This document shows, in pieces, positions 34,431-44,035 of a stretch of DNA of 44,134 nt (the stretch's first letter is position 1; each line of letters starts with the position of its first letter). The position numbers and the translations under genes were made by a program. The notes under the pieces were generated by a model. The model had not been told where the DNA came from and ran no database searches. It saw nothing but the letters and a program-made list of their open reading frames with translations. Source of the DNA: Porticoccaceae bacterium (GTDB lineage Bacteria; Pseudomonadota; Gammaproteobacteria; Pseudomonadales; Porticoccaceae); contig JAJFKC010000041.1 of the NCBI GenBank assembly GCA_021773435.1, forward strand, positions 1 to 44,134, read 5' to 3'.

Positions 34431-34777
34431 GATTATTTCCTGGTCTTCTTTATAGAAGTGCTCGCTGATCGCGTTACCTGACTATGAAAAACATGTCGTT
34501 AAATGAACTTCGACGTGGCGGGGGAGGCTTTATTGCACAATATGCAATGACCTACAAGCCATTTTTCAGTGCCTGTATTTGTCCGTGTGTTTGTTGCCTT
34601 TCATAATGTGCTCAACACGTTGGTCCAGGGAGCGCTGCTGTAGGGCCCACTAAGTGTTGGACGATAGCTTTAATTTAAGGTCATTAACGTCTACAACAAA
34701 GCATTTTACACAGGCAAGATGCGGTTATATTCTGGGCGATCTATCTAGCCGACAACAATGTTAATAAGGAATCATAG
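34431..34777. promoter_or_regulatory. Divergent control region iclR / hpaB-like, with operator site B
   Basis: TTGCA-CAATA-TGCAA (34533-34547) is a perfect inverted repeat, 103 bases from the iclR start and 230 bases from the HpaB-type start. It matches sites A (33516) and C (36457). The remaining sequence has no reading frame and no clear second repeat. AAGGAA precedes the ATG at 34778. Confidence 0.55.
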
Positions 34778-36343
34778 ATGACCAGCGACATTGGCAGTGA
34801 CACGGACAAACTTAACGATGTGCGCCCTTTTACCGGCAAGGAGTTTCTCGACAGCCTTAGCGAAGAGCGTGAGATCTGGATTTACGGCGAGAAAGTTAAA
34901 AAAGTCACCGAGCATCCGGCCTTTCGTAATCCCGCCAGAATGTTGGCTCGCCTCTACGACGGTCTGCACAATTCGGAGACGAGCGACAAGCTTACCTGCC
35001 CCACTGATACCGGCAATGGTGGTTTTACCCACCCTTTTTTTAAGGTATCTCACAGCAGCGACGAACTCATTAAGGCTCGGGAAGCCATTGCTACCTGGGC
35101 CAGGATGACTTACGGCTGGATGGGTCGCTCGCCCGATTACAAATCCAGCTTCATGGTCACCCTGGGTTTTAATCCCGATTACTACGATCCCTATCAGGAA
35201 AACGCCGCACGGTGGTATAAGAAGTCTCAGGAACGGTGTTATTTCCTCAACCATGCCATCGTCAACCCGCCGATTGATCGCAATAGCCCGCCGGAAGAAG
35301 TTAAAGATGTGTTTATTCACTGCCATAAGGAGACCGATGCAGGTATTCGCGTGTCCGGTGCCAAGGTAGTGGCCACCGGCTCAGCGCTCACCCACTATAA
35401 TTTTCTCGGTCAATACGGGCCGACCCCGCTTAATGACGGCAAATTTGCAATTTCTGCTCTGGTTGATATGCGCACGCCGGGCGTCAAGCTTATTTGTCGG
35501 CCTTCCTACAGTTATCAAGCTGAAGTGATGGGCAGCCCCTTTGATTACCCGCTATCGAGTCGCTTAGATGAGAATGATGCCATCCTGGTGCTCGATGATG
35601 TCTTCATCCCCTGGGAGGACGTGCTAATTTATAACGATTGTCACAAGGCCTCGAATTTTTTGCCGGAATCCGGTTGGGCGCCTCGCTTTGCCTTGCATGG
35701 GTGCACGCGATTAGCCGTGAAGTTTGACTTTATTGTGGGTCTGTTGATGAAGGCGGTGGAAATGACCGGCAGTAAGGATTTTCGTGGCGTCCAGGTCGCC
35801 ATTGGCGAGGCCGTGTCCTGGCGCCATGTATTTTGGGCGCTTTCCGATGCTATGTGTCATAACCCCGACACCGGCCCCAGTGGGGCGGCCCAGCCTAACC
35901 TGGGTGCGGCGATGGCTTACCGAGTGTTGGGTACAACCGCCTATCCCCGTGTCAAGGAGCTGATAGAAAATGTCGTCGCCAGCGGGCTGATTTACCTGAA
36001 TTCCCACTCCGCAGATTTTAAGGTGCCGGAGTTAAGGGCCTATATCGATAAATATATCCGTGGTTCCTACGGAAATGACGCGGAAAGTCGGGTCAAGGTG
36101 ATGCGTTTGCTATGGGACAGTATCGGCACCGAATTCGGCGGTCGGCATGAACTCTACGAACGCAATTATGCGGGTAACCACGAAAATATTCGTATGGAAA
36201 CTTTATTCGCCGCCCAGGCCACCGGGCTCGATAAAGATATGATGGCCCTGGCTGAGGCCTGCATGGATGAATATGACCTGGATGGCTGGACTGTCCCCGA
36301 CTTGATCAACCCGACCGATATCAATCGATTCATGAATAAATAA
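34778..36343 (+). CDS. HpaB-family FADH2-dependent aromatic monooxygenase
   Basis: The 521-residue protein is of the 4-hydroxyphenylacetate 3-hydroxylase large-component family. It has [36 protein letters not shown], the substrate/flavin region [23 protein letters not shown], and a C-terminal acyl-CoA-dehydrogenase-like helical domain with [11 protein letters not shown]. Such enzymes ortho-hydroxylate phenols with FADH2 from a separate reductase (HpaC). No reductase gene is in the window. It may hydroxylate a phenolic intermediate to a catechol. It heads the + strand arm, divergent from iclR. Confidence 0.85.
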   Translation: MTSDIGSDTDKLNDVRPFTGKEFLDSLSEEREIWIYGEKVKKVTEHPAFRNPARMLARLYDGLHNSETSDKLTCPTDTGNGGFTHPFFKVSHSSDELIKAREAIATWARMTYGWMGRSPDYKSSFMVTLGFNPDYYDPYQENAARWYKKSQERCYFLNHAIVNPPIDRNSPPEEVKDVFIHCHKETDAGIRVSGAKVVATGSALTHYNFLGQYGPTPLNDGKFAISALVDMRTPGVKLICRPSYSYQAEVMGSPFDYPLSSRLDENDAILVLDDVFIPWEDVLIYNDCHKASNFLPESGWAPRFALHGCTRLAVKFDFIVGLLMKAVEMTGSKDFRGVQVAIGEAVSWRHVFWALSDAMCHNPDTGPSGAAQPNLGAAMAYRVLGTTAYPRVKELIENVVASGLIYLNSHSADFKVPELRAYIDKYIRGSYGNDAESRVKVMRLLWDSIGTEFGGRHELYERNYAGNHENIRMETLFAAQATGLDKDMMALAEACMDEYDLDGWTVPDLINPTDINRFMNK

Positions 36344-36701
36344 CCATGGAGCAGGTCTCCAGGTCTCCAGGCGTCCAGATATTGACGGGGAATAATCAAT
36401 TCTTCCAGACGCTCATACAAAATATAAGCCAAGGCTTGTGCACAATGTGTACTTCATTGTATGTTATGCAATAATTATTCGAAAAATATGGTCGATGTTT
36501 GGCTAACTAAAATCGCAGGGTTATCGTGTCAGCGATACGGGCATTTGGCGCTGACTGAGAGGATATCCTGCACAAAAATAACATAAACAAAAGTAGCGAC
36601 TAAAATGGTCGTAACTGGTAGAAAACAAAACTCAGTATCGACAAGATCAGGCTTAAAGTTCCACCAGGGGTAAACAGGAAAGCAGATTAGGAGAAGAAGA
36701 A
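36344..36701. promoter_or_regulatory. Control region of the benAB-like genes, with paired operator-like sites (C)
   Basis: TTGTA-TGTTA-TGCAA (36457-36471) matches the IclR-linked 15-bp motif with one mismatch in an arm. A weaker copy GTGCACAATGTGTAC (36438-36452) lies 19 bases upstream, about two helical turns. The palindrome TTGTGCACAA (36436-36445) overlaps it. A ribosome site AGGAGA precedes the ATG at 36702. No gene is seen in these 358 bases. Confidence 0.5.
36353..36376. repeat. 8-bp tandem repeat, three copies
   Basis: AGGTCTCC at 36353-36360 and 36361-36368, then AGGCGTCC at 36369-36376, just after the HpaB-type gene stop. Confidence 0.7.
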
Positions 36702-38027
36702 ATGAATAGCATCATGAAGGGTAGTTACGCGGATTATCTCGATGATCGACCGGAAGACGGTATTTATCGGCTTGATCGCAGGGTCTTTACCGATCCCGAA
36801 ATATTCGAGCTGGAAATGACCCAGGTGTTTGAAAAAACCTGGCTCTTCCTGTGCCACGAAAGCCAGATTGCCAAACCACACGACTTTATGACTACATACA
36901 TGGGTCGTCAGCCGGTGATCATTAATCGGGGTGAAGATGGCGAAATACGTGGATTTATTAATGCTTGTGCCCACCGGGGTGCGCAATTGGTAAATGTCTG
37001 CAAAGGCAACAAAAAAGTATTTGCCTGCCCCTTTCACGGTTGGTGTTTCAAATCCAGCGGCGAACTGGCGGACTTTGTCGATAAGGAAAACGTCGGCTAT
37101 TCGGAGGCTTTTAACCCTGATGAGTTGGGCCTGACTCCCGTGGCGAAAGTTGCCAGTTATCGCGGTTTTGTTTTTGGCAGTTTAAATCCTGAGGTTGGTG
37201 ATCTGAAAACTCATCTGGCTGAGGCGACTAAAATGATTGATCTGCTTTCAGATCAGTCGGATCAGGGCATGGAGATACTGCCTGGCTTTCAGACCTACAC
37301 TTACGAAGGTAACTGGAAGCTACAGGCCGAAAATGGTGTCGATGGCTTTCACCTCGAAGCCATTCATGGCAATTATATGCAAACTGTCATGCGCCGTACG
37401 AAAATTATGATGGAAAAAGATGCAGTCAAAACGATGGAAATTGCCGGCATGGATAAACTACCGGGCGGGTTTTATGACCTGGGTAACGGCCATGTCGTGC
37501 TCTGGAATCAATTACCCGGCGTGCAGAACCGCCCGCTTTATGAAAGTCGCGATGAGCTGGCCGGCAAGCACGGTGAAGTGCGCACCAGCTGGATGATCGA
37601 CTACATCCGCAATTTATTGATCTATCCTAATGTGTTCTTGATGGACCAAATGAGTACACAAATTAGGGTGTTCAGGCCTATTTCTGTCGATAAAACCGAG
37701 GTGACGACCTATTGCATGGCGCCTATCGGTGAGTCTGCTGAAGCGCGCCGTAAACGCATCCGTCAATATGAAGACTTTTTTAATGCTAGCGGAATGGCGA
37801 CGCCAGATGACCTGGCGGCCTTTAGTCGTAGTCAAGTGGGCTTTAACGGTGCCAAGGCGCGTTGGAGCGATATGTCTCGTGGTGCGACTAATGTGGTTGA
37901 TGGTCCCGAACCTCAGGCCAAAGAGCTGGGCCTCAACCCGGTGACTTCGGGAACACAGTTAGAAGATGAGGGTTTGATGATTGCTCAACATCGCCGTTGG
38001 CTGGAATTAATGGAAGCAAGGTCATAA
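36702..38027 (+). CDS. Rieske oxygenase alpha subunit 2 (benzoate/toluate dioxygenase BenA/XylX-like)
   Basis: The 441-residue protein has Rieske ligands Cys89, His91, Cys109 and His112 (ACAHRG ... CPFHGW) and the iron site in GVDGFHLEAIH (bridging Asp214, His217, His222). Long blocks match BenA, such as QIRVFRPISVDKTEV, RIRQYEDFFNASGMATPDD and the end LNPVTSG...EDEGL. It should act on an aromatic carboxylic acid: benzoate (from BphD) or salicylate (from NahE). No BenC reductase or BenD diol dehydrogenase follows, which would suit a salicylate 1-hydroxylase that makes catechol directly, or use of the shared ferredoxin chain. Confidence 0.85.
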   Translation: MNSIMKGSYADYLDDRPEDGIYRLDRRVFTDPEIFELEMTQVFEKTWLFLCHESQIAKPHDFMTTYMGRQPVIINRGEDGEIRGFINACAHRGAQLVNVCKGNKKVFACPFHGWCFKSSGELADFVDKENVGYSEAFNPDELGLTPVAKVASYRGFVFGSLNPEVGDLKTHLAEATKMIDLLSDQSDQGMEILPGFQTYTYEGNWKLQAENGVDGFHLEAIHGNYMQTVMRRTKIMMEKDAVKTMEIAGMDKLPGGFYDLGNGHVVLWNQLPGVQNRPLYESRDELAGKHGEVRTSWMIDYIRNLLIYPNVFLMDQMSTQIRVFRPISVDKTEVTTYCMAPIGESAEARRKRIRQYEDFFNASGMATPDDLAAFSRSQVGFNGAKARWSDMSRGATNVVDGPEPQAKELGLNPVTSGTQLEDEGLMIAQHRRWLELMEARS

Positions 38028-38043
38028 TTGGGGGCGATAGCGT

Positions 38044-38535
38044 ATGTCGAATGAAATAGAGGAGGCTGCAGTTGCCCTTATCGTCAATGAAGGCGCCTGC
38101 CTTGATCAGCGCGACTGGGATCAATGGATAAGCCTGTATACAGAGGATGCCGAGTACTGGGTGCCCGCCTGGGATGACGAATACACCGTGACGGATGACC
38201 CGCAGACGCAGATGTCGCTGATTTATTACGGTGATCGTTCTGGCCTCGAAGATCGGATATTTCGGTTAAACACAGAGACCTCGTTGGCTTCTATACCACT
38301 GCCTAGAACTTGCCACATGACTACCAATTATCGTTTCGACGCCCAACCCAATGGCGACTTAAAAGTCCACTCGGCATGGCATACCTATTCCTACAAGCTC
38401 AAGGCCATCAATCAGTTTTTCGGGCATCAGGAGCATCTGATCCGGCCCACAGACGATGGACTAAAAATAGCCGGGCGAAAAATAATTGTGCTCAACGACA
38501 TGATCGCAAACGTAATGGATGTCTATAGCATTTAG
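38044..38535 (+). CDS. Rieske oxygenase beta subunit 2 (BenB/XylY-like)
   Basis: The 163-residue beta subunit has EAAVALIVNEGACLDQRDWDQW, LYTEDAEYWVPAWDDEYT and the typical C-terminal GRKIIVLNDMI. It matches BenB/XylY in length and sequence pattern. It follows the alpha gene by 16 bases and is the partner in the hexameric terminal oxygenase. Confidence 0.86.
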   Translation: MSNEIEEAAVALIVNEGACLDQRDWDQWISLYTEDAEYWVPAWDDEYTVTDDPQTQMSLIYYGDRSGLEDRIFRLNTETSLASIPLPRTCHMTTNYRFDAQPNGDLKVHSAWHTYSYKLKAINQFFGHQEHLIRPTDDGLKIAGRKIIVLNDMIANVMDVYSI

Positions 38536-38614
38536 TCATTTACGTTGTAGAGGTCGTGCTGTTACCGCGCTATCGCTTTTGATTTAAGTGGCCGAAGGAT
38601 CTTGTATAACTTAA

Positions 38615-38641
38615 GTTCGAGCCGGTTCCCGGCCGTCGAAC
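38615..38641 (+). other. GC-rich stem-loop between the BenB-like and BphD-like genes
   Basis: GTTCGAGCCGG (38615-38625) pairs with CCGGC and TCGAAC (38629-38641, with a CG bulge) around a TTC loop. It has no U-tract, so it is a possible processing or stability element. The unit boundary here suggests that the hydrolase may have its own promoter. Confidence 0.5.
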
Positions 38642-38655
38642 ACCCTAAAAATTAA

Positions 38656-39546
<891 letters not shown>

Positions 39547-39877
39547 TCGTCTCTGCAGACGACGGGTGTCAGTGATTAATGTCACTTATAGTCCCTACCA
39601 ATGACAGATATAGCCCCTGTTTATAGACGGTTATATCTGTCAAATTAGTCGGCGCACTGTTGCCAAATCTCAAATATAAAGTAAGAGAAACACTCGTTGG
39701 CGATAGCTCGCGAGGCCATATTTGCTATCCTATATTTGCTATTAAAGATAAAGAGAATAAATAGAACATTTAGTAGCGGGTCTAACGTGGCGGGTCTAAC
39801 GTGGCGGGTCTGACATGGGGGCTCTTCATAGAGAACTCTTCGCCAGACCACAATTTTACTTAGCTGGAACTGAAACT
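39547..39877. promoter_or_regulatory. Repeat-rich intergenic control region upstream of lyase 2
   Basis: This 331-base gap contains the inverted repeat TGACAGATATA (39602-39612) / TATATCTGTCA (39632-39642) with a 19-base centre. It also holds two direct copies of ATATTTGCTAT (39718-39728, 39732-39742) with a partial inverted copy CAAATATA at 39671-39678, and a 14-bp tandem repeat at 39776-39817. No gene is credible. It looks like the promoter and operator region of the lyase-oxygenase unit 39878-43910. Confidence 0.5.
39776..39817. repeat. 14-bp tandem repeat, three copies
   Basis: GCGGGTCTAACGTG at 39776-39789 and 39790-39803, then GCGGGTCTGACATG at 39804-39817 with two changes, 60 bases before the lyase start. 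Confidence 0.9.
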
Positions 39878-40864
39878 ATGTTGATGAAAAGCAAGTCATT
39901 ACCTTATACCAAGACGGAAGCAAGGGCCTGGGCCCAGCAGAATATAGTCGACTGGCACGATTGTCCGGTGACACCTTTTTTACCCGACAACAGTCTCGAT
40001 GAGGAAGGCCTTAGAAATAACGTTGAGTATTATATCGAGACCGGCGAAACCGCCCTGGTGTGCGGTGGCTTTGTCGCCGAGTGCTGGAATACCACTGTCA
40101 CCGAATGGATGCGTTATCACGAAGTCATCGCGGAGGCCGCTGCCGGTCGAATCCCCTTACACACTATTATTTTCGATCCCAGTGTCCACCAGGCGATGGA
40201 GAAGCTAAATTACGTTGAAGACCTGGGTTATGTGGCGGCGGAGATTATTACGCCCATCGTGCAGCTGCGTGCCGACGACGAAATATTTGATTACTACAAC
40301 TACATTGCGGAGCACTCCAACCTGGCCTTGTTATTTTACCGCTCGGCGGTTGCCGGTCATTTGATGAGTATTGAGCTATCCCAACGTTGTGCTGAAAATA
40401 TTCCAACCATGGTGGGCATGAAACAGGGCAGTCTAAATCATGCTGACACGCTTAAACTGCGCAAGATTTGCCCGGATGACTTTATCGTCAGCGACCCGCT
40501 GGAAGCGCATTGGTTAAATGATTTACGTCAGGGTGGACAAGTACTCTACGGCGCATTCCACCACATTCTCTATGGCAAAAAGCGTCATCTGCTTGAAGAA
40601 TATACCGCGTTAGCTCGAGCCGGACAGTGGGAAGAGGCCTATGTGATTTGGGAGTCCTTAACACTCATCCGTGATTTGGTTGACGAAGTAATGATTGGTT
40701 CGGTGAAGAGTAGCTTCACGTACGCGACCACTCTGGGTAATGTTAAAGCCTGGTACGACGCGATGGGCTTGGCCGCTGGAACCTTGAGAGCCCCCATGCG
40801 TCAGGTGGATCCAGCCTATCGGGAAGAGCTTAAAGGCAAACTCCAGGCCTGCGGTGTGATCTAG
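39878..40864 (+). CDS. DapA-superfamily lyase, GGFVAECWN subfamily (paralogue 2)
   Basis: From ATG at 39878 the product has 328 residues. It shares the plan of the protein at 16106: WHDCPVTPF, GGFVAECWN (63-71), IIFDPSVHQAMEKL, Tyr154 in LFYRSAVAGH, Lys182 in VGMKQGS, GKKRHLLEEY and the end WYDAMGLAAG. The start at 39815 would add unmatched residues and overlap the tandem repeat, so the internal ATG fits the paralogues better. It precedes an oxygenase alpha/beta pair by 60 bases and probably shares its transcript. Likely a retro-aldolase or hydratase-aldolase on a ring-cleavage product; substrate unknown. Confidence 0.75.
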   Translation: MLMKSKSLPYTKTEARAWAQQNIVDWHDCPVTPFLPDNSLDEEGLRNNVEYYIETGETALVCGGFVAECWNTTVTEWMRYHEVIAEAAAGRIPLHTIIFDPSVHQAMEKLNYVEDLGYVAAEIITPIVQLRADDEIFDYYNYIAEHSNLALLFYRSAVAGHLMSIELSQRCAENIPTMVGMKQGSLNHADTLKLRKICPDDFIVSDPLEAHWLNDLRQGGQVLYGAFHHILYGKKRHLLEEYTALARAGQWEEAYVIWESLTLIRDLVDEVMIGSVKSSFTYATTLGNVKAWYDAMGLAAGTLRAPMRQVDPAYREELKGKLQACGVI

Positions 40865-40924
40865 CAGCGCAAAACCGCTCAAAGTATCAACTTGGGTGCC
40901 GCTAACGATGATCGAGGAATCTTT

Positions 40925-42265
40925 ATGAATGCAATACCCAAGTTTAACATTGGCGATTTAGTCAGGCCCGACGGCGGTATTCAGGACAGGCGAATTTATT
41001 GGGATGAAGATGTCTACCAGATGGAACTGGAGCGTGTCTTTGCACGTTCGTGGTTGTTTCTGGCACAGGATTCATTGATTGCAGAAAAGGGCGATTTCCT
41101 GACCACATTTATGGGGCAGGACAGGGTTATCGTCACCCGTGGTCAGGATGGCAAGGTGCGCGCTTTTTTGAATTCTTGCTCCCATCGCGGCAACATTATT
41201 TGTCGCGCGGACTCTGGTAACGCCAAAAATTTCGTCTGCAACTATCACGGCTGGGTCTTCGGCTCAGATGGTCGAATTTCCGATATTCCGTTAAAAGATG
41301 AAATTTATCCGAAGGAATTTGATGAAAATAACGTCGCCCTAAAACAAGTCCGTGTCGAAAGTTATCGGGGTTTTATCTTTGGCACCTTCGATGATAACGC
41401 GCCATCATTGACTGATTATCTCGGTGAGATGGCCTGGTATTTTGACACCTTTATGGATGCGCCCGGCGGTGCCGAGCTACTCGGCCCGCCGACTAAAGTG
41501 CGCATAAAAGCCAACTGGAAATTTTTTGCTGAAAACTTTATCGGCGATTTCTATCATGCTGGCTGGACCCACGCGGCTGCTATCAAGACCGTTGGCGGGC
41601 CGCTAATGGCTTTGCTGGGTAATCAGGCGACACCACAGGGAGCCATTCAGTTCGCCACCAAATATGGTCATGGTTTTAATGCGGCTCCGGGCAATGAAGA
41701 AGTTTACCCCCATATCCATCAGGGCCATATTGCCGAAATGTGGGAGGACTGGGTGCGCTCAAGAGTGCCGGTTATCAAAGACCGCCTGGGCGATGAGCGA
41801 GCATTGCTCTATAACGCAATCTGGGACGGTTCAATGTTTCCCAATACGTCATTTTTAAGAGGCATCGATACCTGGAAAGTCTGGCAACCACGGGGACCTC
41901 GTGAGCTTGAGGTATGGACCTGGACCATTGTCGAGCGTGATATGCCAGAAGAGCTGAAACGGGGAATCCGACACACCAACGAAAAAACTTTCGGCGTGGC
42001 CGGTATTCTGGAAGGCGACGACGGTGAAAATATGGAGGGCAACACCAATACCTCTGAAGGCTGGGTGACTCGCCAGGAACCCTTGAATGCTGAGATGGGC
42101 CTGGGTTGGGAAAATCTGGAATCAGAGACCTTCCCCAGTATGATGTCTGAGCCAGGCGATAATGAAGCCGCACAACGCAATTTCCTCCGCATGTGGCATA
42201 CCATGATGACCTCTGAAAACTGGGATGAAATCATGGCTCGTCGAACAACGGAGCATAAAAAATGA
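40925..42265 (+). CDS. Ring-hydroxylating dioxygenase alpha subunit 3 (naphthalene dioxygenase-like)
   Basis: The 446-residue protein has Rieske ligands Cys85, His87, Cys105 and His108 (SCSHRG ... CNYHGW) and the iron site ENFIGDFYHAGWTHA (bridging Asp208, His211, His216). It also has GDDGENMEGN near residue 370. It is closer in layout to alpha 1 (20229) and NahAc than to the BenA-like alpha 2. ATG at 40925 follows GAGGAA, and the upstream in-frame start at 40892 lacks one. The neighbouring lyases on both sides suggest a dedicated substrate branch. Confidence 0.87.
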   Translation: MNAIPKFNIGDLVRPDGGIQDRRIYWDEDVYQMELERVFARSWLFLAQDSLIAEKGDFLTTFMGQDRVIVTRGQDGKVRAFLNSCSHRGNIICRADSGNAKNFVCNYHGWVFGSDGRISDIPLKDEIYPKEFDENNVALKQVRVESYRGFIFGTFDDNAPSLTDYLGEMAWYFDTFMDAPGGAELLGPPTKVRIKANWKFFAENFIGDFYHAGWTHAAAIKTVGGPLMALLGNQATPQGAIQFATKYGHGFNAAPGNEEVYPHIHQGHIAEMWEDWVRSRVPVIKDRLGDERALLYNAIWDGSMFPNTSFLRGIDTWKVWQPRGPRELEVWTWTIVERDMPEELKRGIRHTNEKTFGVAGILEGDDGENMEGNTNTSEGWVTRQEPLNAEMGLGWENLESETFPSMMSEPGDNEAAQRNFLRMWHTMMTSENWDEIMARRTTEHKK

Positions 42266-42807
42266 GTGGGGGTGCTTCTGATATAAAACCGGGCTCAATA
42301 GTGCCGCTGGATTTACATTATGTGATCCAGTCTTTCCTTTTCAAAGAAGCGCGCATGTTGGATGAAGAACAGTTTCGCCCTTGGCAGGCAACCTTAACCG
42401 ACGATATTCATTATTGGTTACCGATCAGAGAGAATCGTTTTCGTAAAGATCGTCGTCCTGAACCGACACCCGAAAATTCTTCGTCTGTCTACAATGACGA
42501 CTACACGGATATTGAGCATCGCATTATGCGTTTTGAGACGGGACTGGCCTGGATTGAAGATCCGCCTGCTCGGGTGCGTCGAGTTGTGTCCAATATTGAA
42601 GCCGAATACACCGATGACGACAATGAACTAAACGTGTTTTCGAATATTATTCTTTATCGCAACCGTCGTCAGGATGAAGAGGCCTGGTTTGTCGCTGCCC
42701 GCCGAGATCGCTTGCGTATGGTTGACGGGCAATGGAAACTGGCGCGCCGCCATATCGTGTTTGATCAACACGTGGTGCTCGATGAAAATTTATCGGTATT
42801 TTTATAG
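42262..42807 (+). CDS. Ring-hydroxylating dioxygenase beta subunit 3
   Basis: The 181-residue beta subunit shows LHYVIQSFLFKEARMLDEEQF, DIHYWLPIRENRFR, VSNIEAEYTDDDNELNVFSN and ARRHIVFDQHVV. It overlaps the alpha stop by four bases (ATGA) and so is translationally coupled. It is similar in pattern to beta 1 at 21575. Confidence 0.87.
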   Translation: MSGGASDIKPGSIVPLDLHYVIQSFLFKEARMLDEEQFRPWQATLTDDIHYWLPIRENRFRKDRRPEPTPENSSSVYNDDYTDIEHRIMRFETGLAWIEDPPARVRRVVSNIEAEYTDDDNELNVFSNIILYRNRRQDEEAWFVAARRDRLRMVDGQWKLARRHIVFDQHVVLDENLSVFL

Positions 42808-42944
42808 CGCTTTGTTTGTTAGCAGTTTTGAATAGTAATAATTGTAGATTTAATGACGTAATAGGTCTCACCACCCTGCCTTTTGTTTCATGCTGAGGCT
42901 GTGGTGAGCAAATAAAACAGTATGCACATAACCTGGAGACAAAA

Positions 42945-43910
42945 ATGGAATATACCGCAAGTGAAGCAAAACAATGGGCGCAGAAAAATCTACGTGGCTT
43001 TTATGATGCTCCTTTAACCCCCTACACTAAAGATGGCCTGCTCGACGAGCCGGCCATGCGCGATAACATCGAGCAATTTATTGACATGGGGTTGGATGGC
43101 ATTGTGGTCGGCGGTTTTATTGCCGAGGCTTGGAATCTAACCCTTTCCGAATGGCTCAACTACCATGAAGTGATTGCTGATGCGGTTAAAGGGCGTATTG
43201 ATATTTCAACCATTATTCTCGATCCCAGCGCTCGGCAGGCGTTGGAGAAAATGCAGGCAGTAGAGAAAATGGGGTATCGGAGTGCTGAGGTGATGAACCC
43301 CGCCGTCCAGTTAAAGACCGACGACGAGATTTATTCCTTTTATAAATACCTGGCCGATCGAACCGACATGGCGATGATCCTCTATCGCACCCCGGTGTCG
43401 GGAACGGTGCTGAGTTTCGATTTGATGCAACGACTGGCCGATATCGACACTATTGTCGGCGTCAAGCAAGGTAGTCTGCGACGTTCAGATACCCACAAGC
43501 TGCGTCGCGACTTGCGCGAAGATTTCTTCGTTAGTGAGCCCATGGAGCAGTATTTTTATGAAGATCTGCGTGCGGGCTATCCCTTCATTCAGTGGGCAGC
43601 TTTCCATTACACCGTGTTTGGCAAAAAGCGTAGCGTCATTCAGGACTACAAGAAATTAGCGGAAGACGGAAAAATGGCTGAATCCTACGAAGCCTGGTTA
43701 TCCGTACGCGCGGTTTCTGATTTTATTGAAGACCAGACAGTCTGGCATGTTGCCCAGACTGCTAGTTATGCTTCGGCTTTTGCGCTGCTCAAGCCCTGGT
43801 ATGATGCGATGGGCTTAAAGGGTGGTTACACGCTGGCGCCGGTGAATGATGTGACGGAAGAACGGCGGGAGTGGTTGGTTGATATTCTGAAAGGGCTGGG
43901 TGTTGTTTGA
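42945..43910 (+). CDS. DapA-superfamily lyase, GGFIAEAWN subfamily (paralogue 3)
   Basis: The 321-residue protein is very similar in length and motifs to paralogue 1. It starts MEYTASEAKQWAQKNLRGF and has GGFIAEAWN (56-64), Tyr147 in LYRTPVSG, Lys174 in VGVKQGS, GKKRSVIQDY and WYDAMGLKGG near the end. The cysteine of GGFxAECWN in the other two is alanine here. A GGAG ribosome site lies nine bases before the ATG. It closes the + strand arm of the cluster. Confidence 0.75.
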   Translation: MEYTASEAKQWAQKNLRGFYDAPLTPYTKDGLLDEPAMRDNIEQFIDMGLDGIVVGGFIAEAWNLTLSEWLNYHEVIADAVKGRIDISTIILDPSARQALEKMQAVEKMGYRSAEVMNPAVQLKTDDEIYSFYKYLADRTDMAMILYRTPVSGTVLSFDLMQRLADIDTIVGVKQGSLRRSDTHKLRRDLREDFFVSEPMEQYFYEDLRAGYPFIQWAAFHYTVFGKKRSVIQDYKKLAEDGKMAESYEAWLSVRAVSDFIEDQTVWHVAQTASYASAFALLKPWYDAMGLKGGYTLAPVNDVTEERREWLVDILKGLGVV

Positions 43911-43921
43911 TTATTAGTTTG

Positions 43922-43960
43922 CGTTATACCCGCTTTGGTATGTTGGGGGCGGGTTTAACG
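43922..43960 (+). other. Imperfect hairpin after the last catabolic gene
   Basis: CGTTATACCCGC (43922-43933) and GCGGGTTTAACG (43949-43960) pair with one mismatch around 15 bases. There is no U-tract. It could mark transcript end, or be part of the terminal region of the adjacent IS630-like element. Confidence 0.45.
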
Positions 43961-44035
43961 TGAATCAAAAGCCAGGCAAACCGGCTCTAACAAGCTATTA
44001 ACCCGGCCTATAAACAGAGATGATATAATGACCGG

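Noticed and set aside
38615-38641. GTTCGAGCC tract considered as the T-arm of a tRNA gene
   Set aside because: No acceptor, D or anticodon arms can be built around it and there is no CCA end; it is a simple stem-loop.
43922-43960. Hairpin after the last gene considered as another attC site
   Set aside because: The core triplets are in the wrong order for attC, which should begin with ..AAC and end with GTT..; the element is also far from the cassette array.
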